From: Sanderia malayensis
Taxonomy: Eukaryota; Cnidaria; Scyphozoa; Semaeostomeae; Pelagiidae
Assembly (NCBI GenBank): GCA_013076295.1
Contig: RQOL01000675.1
Span: forward strand, 26,662-90,661
Length of the DNA: 64,000 nucleotides
Direction of reading: 5' to 3'
The translations under genes and the position numbers were made by a program. Under the pieces are notes generated by a model. The model searched no databases and was not told where the DNA came from. It saw only the letters and a program-made list of their open reading frames with translations. This document shows positions 1 through 10,260 of the stretch, in pieces. How positions within the stretch are numbered: the first letter of the stretch is position 1; each line of letters opens with the position of its first letter.

Positions 1-851
1 TCCGTGATATTAACATTCATTCCCACCATTCACACATGAATCCGCGTAAATACAGTTAAAAATGCCGGATCAAATTACACCTTTTTTGCTTCTTTTACAT
101 GATGTTGACATTCATTCCCCTCTTCTACACACGAATCCACAAAAATACAGGTAAAACTGACGTATTGAAATACACCTTTTTACTTGTTTTCCATACTCAC
201 AAGTTACACATGAATCCACGTAAATACATGTAAAAGTCACTGATTAAAATACACCTTTTCTACTTCTTTTCCGTGATATTAGCATTCATTCCCACAATTT
301 ACGCATGAATCCACGTAAATACAAGTAAAACTGACTGATCGCAATACACCCCTTTTACCTGTTTTCTCTGTTATTGACATTCATTCCGACAATTTACAGA
401 CGAATCCACGTAAAACCAGGCAAAACGGACTGATTGAATTACATTTTTCCAACTTGTTTTCAGTGATAATAACCTTCATTCCCACAATTTACACACGAAT
501 CCACTTACGTACAGGTAAAACTGACTGATTGAAATATACCTCTTTTACCTGTTTTCCGTGATAGAGACATTCATTCCCACAATTTACACACGAGTTCACG
601 TAAATACGGGTAAAACTGATTAATTGAAATCCAGCCTTTTTACTTTTTCTCCGTGATGTTAACATTAATTCCGACAATTAACATATGAATTGTTGTAAAT
701 ATTGGTAAAACTGACTGATTGAAATACACAGTTGTTACTTTTTCCCGTGATATTTACATTCATTCTCACAATTTACACATGAATCCACGAAAATACAGGT
801 AAACTTGACTTATTGAAATACACCTCTTATACTTGTTTTTCGTGATATTAA

Positions 852-1870
852 AGACCCATTGTCAACCAACAAAGCAGACCCCTTAAGTATGGAGCCTTCC
901 TCTTGTTTATCAACAAAGCGCCTACGTAGTTACATGAATTTCTGGGTCAGAAATTAAAAATCGCGCAGCTACTTTGCTGTCACCAACGAAATGGCGAACG
1001 AATCCTTAACACTCACCATTTGGCGAACGAATCCTTAACACTCAACATTAGCTCTGTTGGTAGCTCTGTTCTGTGTCAGAAAATAAAAGTCGTGCAGTTA
1101 CAAACAGAGTCAATGTTTCCACATGGTTAGTGTTTGGGATTTGTTCGCCATTTTGCTTGTGAAGAGAGCAGTGAGACTGATGAACCAATTTTGCGATCGT
1201 CATTGTAAAAAGCGTAATGACTGATACAAACGATATGACAGTTATGGATTCGACTGATGCAAGCTCTGAAGCCACTGTTAGTGATCAAGATTCACTTCTT
1301 CAAAATATGGCAAACTTGACAGCGCAATTAAATTATTATTATCACTTAGGCATATTTACGGCCTACTCTATAGCCTAGCCCTTCTTGGTTTAGGATTATT
1401 CCTATTTAGATTTATCATCCTATGACACGATAATATCTTCTTTGTATTCAATATTTGACATTTCGATTGACTGGCAATGCATAGCAGATAAATGGTTTTT
1501 TCTTGAAAGGTTACTTGCAATTGCAAAAACACCAAACAAACAAACGTGGTTTCCTCGGGGACAGCCAAGTAACAAATTAGCCGCCATGACAGACACTTTT
1601 GTCACAAATTACAAGAACAAAACAATCAAACAAAGAAAAGGAATAAATTAAAATCAAAATAAACGACAAAGACTTGGAAAGTTTAGTTTTCAATGTTACT
1701 TGACTTGACTGTTCACTGTTCACTGTTTAGTTTTCAATGTTACAGCCAAGTAACTGCGGGATTTTTAATTTCTGACCCAGAAATTCATGTGACTACGTAG
1801 GCGCTTTGTTGATAAACAAGAGGAAGGCTCCATACTTATGGGGTCTGCTTTGTTGGTTGACAATGGGTCT
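852..1870. mobile_element. TTAA-flanked foldback MITE (piggyBac-like target), copy 1
   Basis: A 1,019-bp element with long inverted ends that start AGACCCATTGTCAACC. TTAA lies directly outside both ends (848-851 and 1871-1874). Its insertion split one satellite unit. TTAA duplication is typical of the piggyBac superfamily, but the terminus is not a classic piggyBac CCC end, so the superfamily is an inference from target choice. The inside holds two copies of a ~28-bp repeat near 990-1045 and no transposase. A near-identical copy lies in the opposite orientation at 29328-30375. Confidence 0.85.
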
Positions 1871-3627
1871 TTAACATAAATTCCCACAATTGACACATGA
1901 ATCCGCGCAAATACGGATAAAAGTGACTAATTGAAAGACATCTTTTTTACTTGTTTTCAGTGATATTAGCAGTCCTTCCCACAACTTACACATGAATTGC
2001 CAGAAATACAAGCAAGACTGACCGATTGAATTACACATTTTTCCCTGGCTTTCCGTGATAATAACATTCGTTCCCACAGTTTACACATGAATCTACGTAA
2101 ATTCAGGTAAAACTTAGTGATTGAAATAAACCTTTTTTACTTGTTTTCGTTGATATTAATATTCATGCCCACAATTTACACATAATTCCACGTTAAGACA
2201 GTTAAGTGTCTGATCAAAATACACCCTTTTTACTTGTTTTACGTTATGTTGACATTCATTCCAACAATTTACAAATGAATTGACGTAAATACTGGTAAAG
2301 CTGACTGATTGAAAAACCCTTTTTTTACTTGTTTTCCGTGGTATTAACATTCATTCCAACAGTTTACACATGAATCAACGTAAATACAGTTACAAATGAC
2401 TGATCAAATTACACCTTTTTTACTTCGCTTACATGATGTTGACATTCATTCCCCACTTCTACACACGAATCCACAAAAATACAGGTAAAACTGATGTTTT
2501 GAAATACACCTTTTTTACTTGTTTTCCATACTCACAAGTTACACATGAATCCACGTAAATACATGTAAAAGTCACGGATTAAAATACACCTTTTTTACTT
2601 CTTTTCCGTGATATTAGCATTAATTCCCAGAATTTACGCATGAATCCACGTAAATACAGGTAAAACTAACTGTTCGAAATAACCCCTTTTTACCTGTTTT
2701 CTCTGTTATTGACATTCATTCGCACAATTTACAGACGAATCCACGTAAAACCAGGTAAAACTGACTGATTGAAATACACCTCTTTTACCTGTTTTCCGTG
2801 ATAGAGACATTCATTCCCACAATTTACACACGAATTCACGTAAATACGGGTAAAACTGATTAATTGAAATCCAGCCTTTTTACTTTTTCTCCGTGATGTG
2901 AACATTAATTCCGACAATTAACATATGAATTGTTGTAAATATTGGTAAAACTGACTGATTGAAATACACAGTTGTTACTTTTTCCCGTGATATTTACTTT
3001 CATTCTCACAATTTGCACATGAATCCACGAAAATACAGGTAAACTTGACTTATTGAAATACACCTCTTATACTTGTTTTTCGTGATATTAACATTCATTC
3101 CCACAATTTTGGCAAGAATCCACGTAATTTTACGTAAAACTGACTGATTGAAATACACCTTTTTTACTTGTTTTCCGTGTTATTGACATTCATTCCCACA
3201 ATTTACATTTGAATCAAGCCAAATACAGTTACAACTGATCAATTGAAACACATTATTTTTACTTCTTTTCAGTGATATTAGAGTTCTTTCCCACAATTTA
3301 CACATGAACTCACAGAAATACAGGTGAAACTGAATGATTGAAAACAATTTTTCTAACTTGACTTCCGTGACATTAGCATTCATTCCCAGAATTTAGGCAT
3401 GAATCCACGTAAATACAGGTAAAACTGACTGATTAAAATACACCTTTTTTACTTCTCTTCCGTGATAGTAGCATTCATTCCCACAATTTACACATGAATT
3501 GACAGAAATACAGGTAAAACTGAATGATTGAAATAAACTTTTTCTTACTTGATCTCCGTGACATTAGCATTCATTCCCAGAATTTACACATGAATCCACG
3601 TTGACACAGGTAAAACTGACTGATTAA

Positions 3628-4066
3628 GGCTGCGTTTACACGGGAATTTTGTAACGGTTCCATTCGGAACCATTTGGAACCGTTCCAAATTTGGCTGCGT
3701 TTACACGGGATCGGTTCCATTTGGAACTATTCGAAATTGTTGCACAGAGCGGTGCTGTGGAGGCGTGCTTGACTAGCTCAATGGGCGCCATTTTTGTGAT
3801 TCCCTTTGTTCACGACCACATGACGCTCACATTTTATGCCTCATTTCCTATCCGTACTCTTTTGGAACCGTTCCCCCGTTTACACGAGCATTTTCGAACG
3901 GTTCCAAGAAACGGTTCCAAATGGAACTTTTTTCTAACCGATCCCGTTTGGGTACGGCTAGCAGTTCCATTTGGAACGGTTCTGACAGTTCCCGTGTAAA
4001 CGGGAGGCCTAATCGTACTCATTTTGGTACGGTTCCAAATGGAACCGGTCCCGTGTAAACGCAGCC
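3628..4066. mobile_element. Harbinger-like MITE, GGCTGCGTTTACACGG ends
   Basis: A 439-bp element with inverted ends GGCTGCGTTTACACGG, flanked by TAA on both sides (3625-3627 and 4067-4069). A 3-bp TWA target duplication is characteristic of PIF/Harbinger. The body is built of repeated palindromic motifs of the type GGTTCCAAATGGAACC. The left terminus occurs twice, at 3628 and again at about 3691, which suggests a terminal duplication or nested insertion. No coding capacity beyond chance ORFs. Confidence 0.82.
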
Positions 4067-4820
4067 TAAAATACACCTTTCCTACTTGTTTTCCGTGATA
4101 ATAACATTCATACCCACATTTTACACACCAATCCACGTTAATTTAGGTAAAACTGAGTGATTGAAATATACCTTTTTTACTTGTTTTCCGTGATATTAAC
4201 ATTCATTCCCACCATTCACACATGAATCCGCGTAAATACAGTTAAAAATGACTGATCAAATTACACCTTTTTTACTTCTTTTACATGATGTTGACATTCA
4301 TTCCCCTCTTCTACACACGAATCCACAAAAATACAGGTAAAACTGACGTATTGAATGAAATTCACCTTTTTTACTTGTTTTCCATACTCACAAGTTACAC
4401 ATGAATCCACGTAAATACATGCAAAAGTCACTGGTTAAAATACACCTTTTTTACTTCTTTTCCGTGATATTAGCATTCATTCCCACAATTTACGCATGAA
4501 TCCACGTAAATACAGGTAAAACTGACTGATCGAAATACACTCCTTTTACCTGTTTTCTCTGTTATTGACATTCATTCCCACAATTTACAGACGAATCCAC
4601 GTAAAACCAGGCAAAACGGACTGATTGATTTACACTTTTCCAACTTGTTTTCAGTGATAATAACCTTCATTCCCACAATTTACACACCAATCCACTTACG
4701 TACAGGTAAAACTGACTGATTGAAATACAGCTCTTTTACCTGTTTTCCGTGATAGTGACATTCATTCCCGCAATTAACATATGAATTGATGTAAATATTG
4801 GTAAAACTGACTGATTGAAA

Positions 4821-5105
4821 TGTAATATTATGCTTGCGTAAGTATAAATTGTATCATGTCTGTGTTAAAATATTAGAAGTAGGATCGTGTTCGTGTTAGT
4901 TATATTGTTTTCCTGTGATGTACTTGTGACCGTGTCGTTTGTCTATATTATATCCGTTGTTGCTGTCACTATTGATTGATGTGTCATATTATGATTGTTT
5001 TAACTTAGGTAAAATTATAATAGTATTTTAGTTGAATGAGTGATCTCGAGCAAGCAACATCTTGTGTTCTCTTGAGTTATACCTGATTTACCCAGCCACG
5101 CTACA
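4821..5105 (+). repeat. 5' LTR of Gypsy element 1
   Basis: A 285-bp LTR starting TGTAATATTATGCTTGCG and ending CCACGCTACA. It matches 9976-10260 at all but about six positions. It should hold the promoter and the start of the retrotransposon transcript; no core promoter element was assigned with confidence. Confidence 0.95.
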
Positions 5106-5108
5106 AAT

Positions 5109-5121
5109 TGGTGACAGGAGC
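5109..5121 (+). promoter_or_regulatory. Primer-binding site of Gypsy element 1
   Basis: TGGTGACAGGAGC begins three bases after the 5' LTR. The initial TGG complements a tRNA 3' CCA end. Gypsy element 2 has TGGTGACAGAGG at the same place, which supports the site. The priming tRNA was not identified. Confidence 0.7.
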
Positions 5122-5127
5122 ACAGGT

Positions 5128-6075
5128 ATGGCTTCAAGCATTTTACCAACTCCTTGTAATTCTGGGGATTTTGGTGTCTGGATTCGTCAGTTTCAGCGAT
5201 GTGCTGCCGCTAACAAATGGAATACCGAAGCGCAACTCCTCAAGCTTCCAGCCTTTCTTGATGGTCCGGCCGCCACATACTATGAAACCCTCTCAGATGG
5301 GAATAAAACATCTCTGGACAGCTTGGTCGCCAGTCTGCACAAGTGTTTTTGCCCTCCAACTGACCGTGAGCGGTATTATCGAGAGTTTGAAGACCATCGC
5401 CTTCGCCCCGCAGAAGATCCCACACTCTTTCTTTGCCGTTTGAAAGAATCACTTCGGAACGCTGAACCGGATTTATCTGCACCGGCTTTTGATGCCTTAC
5501 TACGCCGGCAGTTCTTTAAAGGGTTGCCCGAAGAACTACAATTGAAGTTGTTGGAATCTGATCCTACGCCAACCTTGGCCACAATGACGTCATTCGCTCA
5601 GCGGTTTCGTTCACTCCAACGGTTGCCCACCAGCCCTGCCACTGCATGTGCCGCTGTTGCCACTCACCCCTTGGCCATGGCGGATCAACCTCTGTCTCAA
5701 CAACAACAACCACAACAGCAACAACAACAACAATTACAGCTGGATAACGTTGCTGGCCTACTGAGCAAGCTTGCTGAAGGACAAGCTAGCTTGTTCGCTG
5801 CAATTTCATCATCAGCTGCTCGTCAACCATCTTCTGTCATGCCTCCTCGTCGTCCTGTTTCATCTGTTCGCTGTTTCTTCTGTGGTGAACCTGGTCATAT
5901 CGTCCGGAATTGCGACAAACGTCAGAGAGCGCAGAAATGTACCCTTTGCAATGGCTGGGGCCATCATCCACAGGACTGTGCCAATAACTTTGCTTCATCT
6001 CAGCCAACATCTGATATACTTCAACAACCAGATCGTAAGTTTTCTTTAAACTTTCAGGGGATGCCTCACTATTAG
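5128..6075 (+). CDS. Gag polyprotein, Gypsy element 1
   Basis: Structural protein that forms the retrotransposon particle and binds its RNA. The ATG at 5128 is the first after the primer-binding site and gives 315 residues; the frame is open further upstream but only into the LTR. The N-terminal half is a retrotransposon Gag domain with a GPAATYY motif near residue 50. A glutamine-rich stretch (encoded at about 5698-5740) follows. Two CCHC zinc knuckles, CFFCGEPGHIVRNC near residue 249 and CTLCNGWGHHPQDC near residue 271, mark the nucleocapsid. The last residues (SLNFQGMPHY) overlap the frameshift signal to pol and are conserved in Gypsy element 2. No lesion seen. Confidence 0.93.
   Translation: MASSILPTPCNSGDFGVWIRQFQRCAAANKWNTEAQLLKLPAFLDGPAATYYETLSDGNKTSLDSLVASLHKCFCPPTDRERYYREFEDHRLRPAEDPTLFLCRLKESLRNAEPDLSAPAFDALLRRQFFKGLPEELQLKLLESDPTPTLATMTSFAQRFRSLQRLPTSPATACAAVATHPLAMADQPLSQQQQPQQQQQQQLQLDNVAGLLSKLAEGQASLFAAISSSAARQPSSVMPPRRPVSSVRCFFCGEPGHIVRNCDKRQRAQKCTLCNGWGHHPQDCANNFASSQPTSDILQQPDRKFSLNFQGMPHY
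6045..6051 (+). promoter_or_regulatory. -1 ribosomal frameshift site (gag to pol)
   Basis: T TTA AAC lies in the gag reading frame in the exact X XXY YYZ register of a -1 slippery heptamer, 24 bases before the gag stop. The pol frame is the -1 frame and is open from 6039 onward, so slippage here joins gag to pol. The same heptamer in the same local context occurs in Gypsy element 2 (61938-61944). TTTAAAC is an established efficient slippery sequence; use in this element is inferred. Confidence 0.82.
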
Positions 6076-8918
6076 GTTGGAGTGATGAGCATCCCACTAC
6101 TTTTGCTTTTGGAACTACTTCTGTTGCTCCACGTGCCCTAGTTCCTTGCCAGCCCCTTGTTTCTTGTAATTTTACTGGTGTACAGTTGTCAGCTCTTGTT
6201 GACACAGGGTCAATGCAATCTATTTTGAGTTTTGATGCTTTCCAATGCATTTTTCAGAGCTGTACACAGCAAAACATTGTCCCACCGTTACTTGAAAGTA
6301 GTTCCAACACTTGTTTATCTATTACTGGACAACCGTTGCAACCCGCAGTTGCAGCGGTCTTCCAGTTCTCATTTCCTGGTTGTGATTTTGCATTTAAGTT
6401 TAAATTTCTTGTATGTAATAATATGCTACAACCCTTCCAATGCATTCTGGGATGGGATTTTATTGTTGCCTTTCAACTACACTTGGCTTTTTCTGGGGAT
6501 TCCTATTTCTTAAATGGGCCACATGGCAGTACTCCCTTGATACCTTGGGCCCCACCTTCTGGTTCAACTTCCTCTAATTGTTCGATCCTGTCCAGTTCTC
6601 CTCAGGTGGGTCCGCCTTCTGGCTTTACCCAGTCGTCCAGCCAAGGGCCAGTCACCCTCACTCTTGTTGATAGTTTTTCCATCCCTGGTCGTAGTGAGTG
6701 TATTTTACAAGCTAAGTTACCTCGAGGGTATTCTGAACAGTTAGGTATGGTGTGTAGTTTAGATGATTCTCCCCTGACTATTGCATCAACCTTGAATCAA
6801 TCCAGCCATAGTAAGGTCTTTGCACGTGTTTTGAACTCCTCAGAGTCTCCAGTCGAATTACATTCTGGTCAGAAGGTTGCCAAATTTCTTCCAGTTGTTG
6901 AATCTCTTCCAGTTAGACTGAGATCATCTGTTGATAATATTTGTGCTGGTGTTTGCCACCCAAGCATGGACCCTTGCACATTGCAAGAATTAGAGACAGT
7001 TGTTAGCTCTAGTTTATCTAGCCATGATCGTAATCATCTGTTGCAGACTTTGCTTCAATATCCAGATGTGTTTAACAATGGCTTAGGCCACACTACCGTG
7101 ACTTCTCATCAGATAAACACAGGTGATTCCCCTCCGATCCGCCAACACCCTCGACGCCTCCCCTATCACTACAGAGGTGAGGTTGACAAGCAAGTTCATG
7201 ATATGCTTACTCAAGGTGTTATCAAGCCTAGCACAAGCCCCTGGTCTTCTCCTATTGTCCATGTCAAGAAAAAGGATTGGTCTAATCGATTTTGTATTGA
7301 TTATCGAAAATTAAATTTAGTAACTAAGCATGACGCTATTCCCTTGCCTCGAATTGATGACTTGCTGGACGCCTTAAATGGGTATAGCATCTTTAGTACC
7401 TTGGATCTTCGCAGTGGGTATTGGCAAGTCAGTGTAGACCCAGAAGATAGAGAGAAAACAGCTTTCATGACACCTACTGGCCTATATGAATTTGTACGCA
7501 TGCCATATGGTCTATCCACTGCCCCGGCTACCTTTTCACGGGCCATAAGTGTTGTCCTGTCTGGTCTCGCCTACGAAACTTGCTTGTGCTATTTTGATGA
7601 CGTAATTGTTTTTTCCAAAGATATCAACCAGCATTGTGATCGCTTGAAATCTGTTTTGCAACGTTTTCGAGAGCAAAATCTCCGTGTTAAAGCTTCCAAA
7701 TGTTCATTTGGCTCGCACGAGGTTGCTTATTTAGGGCATACTATTTCTAAAGACGGTATCCATACTGACCCCAAAAAGGTTAAGGCAATTCAAGACATCC
7801 CAGCCCCTTCTACCCTGGAGGAGCTACGATCCTTTCTGGGACTTGCAGGCTACTACAGGCGGTTTATACCGGAATTTGCCACCATTGCCTCTCCCCTAAT
7901 GGCCCTCACTAAAAAAGCTACTCGATTTCTATGGACAGATATCACCCAAAAAGCATTTGAATACCTCAAAACCTGCCTCTGCTCAGCACCTATTTTAGCC
8001 TACCCTTGCTTGAACAAGACCTTTATTTTACAAACTGACGCATCAGATGTTGGGCTTGGTGCTGTCTTAACCCAGCTTGACTCAGGCCATGAAAGGGTCA
8101 TATCATATGCCAGTCGAACTCTCACAAGCCGAGAACAAAATTACACAGCAATGGAGAAAGAAGCATTGGCTGTTGTGTTTGCAACTGAACATTTTCGTGT
8201 ATATCTTTTGGGCCGTCAGTTTCAACTCATTACTGATAATAGAGCTTTGAAGTGGCTCCATTCCGTCCAAGCTAAAGGTAGAATCGCTAGATGGATTATG
8301 ACCCTCCAAGAATTTGATTTTGTTGTTTCACACCGTCCCGGGGCCTCAAACCAAAATGCAGACGCTCTTTATCGCTTAAATCATAGATGTTCCCCTACTC
8401 CCTCTGAACCACCCAACCATTCCACGAACACCCCTGTCGACTGCTTTGTTGGTCTTATCCCAGACACAGATTTGTACACCGCTCAACACCAAGATCCCAA
8501 TATTTTGAAGGTCATTGAAATGAAAGAACAGGGCTTTCCTCGGCCCCCATCATTTGTGTGGTCGAAACATCAACACTTGTCGTCATATTGGTCCTGTTGG
8601 GACCAACGTTTTGTGGATCGTGGCTTATTAATGAAATCAATAGACCCTGATAGCTCTTTTCCCAATAATGTTGTTGTTGTGCCTCAAAACTTAGTAAATG
8701 GTGTCCTCCATAGTCTACACAGTGGCCCTTCTGGGGGTCACATGGGTATTACTCGCACTATCTGCAGGGCTAAAGAGCCGTTCTTTTGGCCTCAAATGCA
8801 TGCATCAATTAAATCATTTATTCAAAGCTGTCCTGAATGTAGCCAAATTAAGCAGAATCCACACAACACCAAGGCCCCTTTACAACCCATTCAGATTAGC
8901 GAGCCATTTGTTTTTTGA
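6051..8918 (+). CDS. Pol, Gypsy element 1: protease, RT, RNase H, integrase zinc finger
   Basis: Read in the -1 frame relative to gag. The aspartic protease active site is ALVDTGS (about 6192-6212). Reverse transcriptase follows with FCIDYRKLN, the STLDLRSGYWQ block and the catalytic CYFDDVIVF motif near 7590-7615. RNase H shows LQTDASDVGLGAVL near 8030, the MEKEALAV glutamate and the ITDNRALKWL aspartate. The integrase HHCC zinc finger (HSGPSGGHMG to SCPECSQIK) lies near 8720-8850. The frame ends at an in-frame TGA (8916-8918) just before the integrase core; the same frame then reopens. The RT, RNase H and protease catalytic residues look intact. Confidence 0.93.
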   Translation, partial: LSGDASLLGWSDEHPTTFAFGTTSVAPRALVPCQPLVSCNFTGVQLSALVDTGSMQSILSFDAFQCIFQSCTQQNIVPPLLESSSNTCLSITGQPLQPAVAAVFQFSFPGCDFAFKFKFLVCNNMLQPFQCILGWDFIVAFQLHLAFSGDSYFLNGPHGSTPLIPWAPPSGSTSSNCSILSSSPQVGPPSGFTQSSSQGPVTLTLVDSFSIPGRSECILQAKLPRGYSEQLGMVCSLDDSPLTIASTLNQSSHSKVFARVLNSSESPVELHSGQKVAKFLPVVESLPVRLRSSVDNICAGVCHPSMDPCTLQELETVVSSSLSSHDRNHLLQTLLQYPDVFNNGLGHTTVTSHQINTGDSPPIRQHPRRLPYHYRGEVDKQVHDMLTQGVIKPSTSPWSSPIVHVKKKDWSNRFCIDYRKLNLVTKHDAIPLPRIDDLLDALNGYSIFSTLDLRSGYWQVSVDPEDREKTAFMTPTGLYEFVRMPYGLSTAPATFSRAISVVLSGLAYETCLCYFDDVIVFSKDINQHCDRLKSVLQRFREQNLRVKASKCSFGSHEVAYLGHTISKDGIHTDPKKVKAIQDIPAPSTLEELRSFLGLAGYYRRFIPEFATIASPLMALTKKATRFLWTDITQKAFEYLKTCLCSAPILAYPCLNKTFILQTDASDVGLGAVLTQLDSGHERVISYASRTLTSREQNYTAMEKEALAVVFATEHFRVYLLGRQFQLITDNRALKWLHSVQAKGRIARWIMTLQEFDFVVSHRPGASNQNADALYRLNHRCSPTPSEPPNHSTNTPVDCFVGLIPDTDLYTAQHQDPNILKVIEMKEQGFPRPPSFVWSKHQHLSSYWSCWDQRFVDRGLLMKSIDPDSSFPNNVVVVPQNLVNGVLHSLHSGPSGGHMGITRTICRAKEPFFWPQMHASIKSFIQSCPECSQIKQNPHNTKAPLQPIQISEPFVF

Positions 8919-8921
8919 GCT

Positions 8922-9929
8922 ATGGACTATATGGGGCCTATTAAGGAAACATCACGCGGAAACAAACACATACTTGTGCTCATGGACCACTTCACCAAAT
9001 GGTGTGAAGCATTCCCTACTCCCGATCAGAAAGCGTCGACTGTAGCTAATATTCTTGTGTCTCATGTTTTTTCTCGCTTTGGCCCACCTACAGTTCTCCA
9101 TTCCGACCAGGGTCGCAATTTTGATAGCATACTAATGCATGAAATATATGGTTTGATGGGCATCAAAAAGACCCGTACCACTGCCTACCATCCTCAATGT
9201 GATGGACTTGTAGAGAGACAAAATCGTACCCTTCAAATTATCATCTCTAGCTTTGTTTCAGAACATACTGTTGATTGGGATGATTGGCTAGCCCAAGCAG
9301 TCTTCGCATATAACACAAGTGTTCACGAGTCAACAGGTATTTCTCCCTATGAGATGGTATTTGGACGCCCAGCTCGAATGCCTATCGAAGTAGAGTTGGG
9401 TGTTCCCCTACGAAATCCTACCAGCCAGTCAAATTATAGCCAGTCATTGAGGAAAGCTCTTAGCCACTCGAATCAACTTGCACAGCGTAATTTAGTCAAT
9501 GCTAGAACTAAGCAAGCTTCCCAGTACGACAACAAGAGTAAGAGAAACTGGCAGCCCTTTGAGTCGGGACAGACGGTCTGGCATTGGCGCCCCAAGCATT
9601 GGAAATTCGGTAAACGATGGACTGGCCCTTACAGAATACAGTCAAGAGATGGGGTTAATTACCGGTTAACATCGTCCATGGGAAAATCTCTTGTTGCGCA
9701 TCATAATCTCTTGAAGCCTTGTGTCTTTCCCTTAAGTGCAGGTATCCCAGTCCACCCAGGGCCAGAAACCCAAGGCATTACCCTTTCTGAAACTGTAGAG
9801 ACCGAGGTCGATCCAGCAGCTGGGAACCAAAGGGATACTGGAGGTGGCGCTGCCAGGCCCAACCGACCCCCTTTTCTCCGACAGGTCGTTAATCCCCCCT
9901 TTCGCTTTGGAAATTTTGTTGCACATTAA
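8922..9929 (+). CDS. Integrase core and C-terminus, Gypsy element 1
   Basis: Continuation of pol in the same frame after the TGA at 8916-8918. The rve integrase core has the catalytic D in VLMDHFTKW, the D in LHSDQGRNF and the E in GLVERQNRTL. A GPY/F-type module (KRWTGPYRIQSRDG) follows near 9620. This part inserts the cDNA copy into the host genome. The ATG two codons after the stop is probably not a natural start; the native form would be part of the Gag-Pol polyprotein. With the stop in place this copy is probably not autonomous unless the stop is read through. Confidence 0.9.
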   Translation: MDYMGPIKETSRGNKHILVLMDHFTKWCEAFPTPDQKASTVANILVSHVFSRFGPPTVLHSDQGRNFDSILMHEIYGLMGIKKTRTTAYHPQCDGLVERQNRTLQIIISSFVSEHTVDWDDWLAQAVFAYNTSVHESTGISPYEMVFGRPARMPIEVELGVPLRNPTSQSNYSQSLRKALSHSNQLAQRNLVNARTKQASQYDNKSKRNWQPFESGQTVWHWRPKHWKFGKRWTGPYRIQSRDGVNYRLTSSMGKSLVAHHNLLKPCVFPLSAGIPVHPGPETQGITLSETVETEVDPAAGNQRDTGGGAARPNRPPFLRQVVNPPFRFGNFVAH

Positions 9930-9960
9930 TGCATGCATACTTTTTCCGTTTTTCAACTTG

Positions 9961-9975
9961 TAAGGGAGGGGAAAA
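9961..9975 (+). promoter_or_regulatory. Polypurine tract of Gypsy element 1
   Basis: TAAGGGAGGGGAAAA lies directly before the TG of the 3' LTR, the expected place for the plus-strand DNA primer. Confidence 0.88.
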
Positions 9976-10260
9976 TGTAATATTATGCTTGCGTAAGTAT
10001 AAATTGTACCATGTCTGTGTTAAAATATTAGAAGTAGAATCGTGTTCGTGTTAGTTATATTGTTTTCCTGTGATGTACTTGTGACCGTGTCGTTTGTCTA
10101 TATTATATCCGTTGTTGCTGTCACTATTGATTGATGTGTCATATTATGATTGTTTTAACTTAGGTAAAATGATAATAGTATTTTAGTTGAATGATTGATC
10201 TCGAGCAAGCAACATCTTGTGTTCTCTTGAGTTATACTTGCTTTACCCAGCCACGCTACA
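9976..10260 (+). repeat. 3' LTR of Gypsy element 1
   Basis: A 285-bp LTR, same length and termini as 4821-5105, followed by GAAA and resumed satellite. Confidence 0.95.

Larger units (their letters stand above)
1..4820. repeat. Satellite array, ~95-bp unit (left block)
   Basis: This is a tandem array of an AT-rich unit of about 94-96 bp. A typical unit contains a run like CATTCATTCCCACAATTTAC, then ATGAATCCACGTAAATACAG, then GTAAAACTGACTGATTGAAA. Units differ by scattered substitutions and small indels. Blocks of several units also repeat: the opening units at 1 recur near 2336 and near 4188, so there is a higher-order structure. The array is interrupted by a TTAA MITE (852-1870) and a Harbinger-like MITE (3628-4066), and is cut at 4820 by an LTR retrotransposon. 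Short cysteine-rich ORFs here are by-products of the repeat, because the unit length is not a multiple of three. Confidence 0.92.
4821..10260 (+). mobile_element. Ty3/Gypsy LTR retrotransposon, near full length
   Basis: A 5,440-bp element with 285-bp LTRs at both ends, TG...CA termini, and GAAA flanking both sides (4817-4820 and 10261-10264). It is inserted in the satellite. Gag, protease, reverse transcriptase, RNase H and integrase follow in the Ty3/Gypsy order. About six differences between the two LTRs indicate a fairly recent insertion. One in-frame TGA in pol is the only clear coding lesion seen. Confidence 0.95.

Noticed and set aside
1048..1651. ORFs inside the TTAA MITE (and their mirror at 29547-30150)
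   Set aside because: Both copies are the same non-autonomous element; the frames have no domain and lie on both strands of an inverted structure.
489..3383. Several minus-strand ORFs of 62-68 codons with repeated SCVNCGNEC-like cysteine motifs
   Set aside because: They are translations of the ~95-bp satellite. The unit is not a multiple of three, and the ORFs are short and shifted from unit to unit, so they are not genes.
1..4820. Possible CRISPR-like array of regular repeats
   Set aside because: The repeat units are contiguous and diverged with no unique spacers, in a eukaryotic context; it is a satellite.
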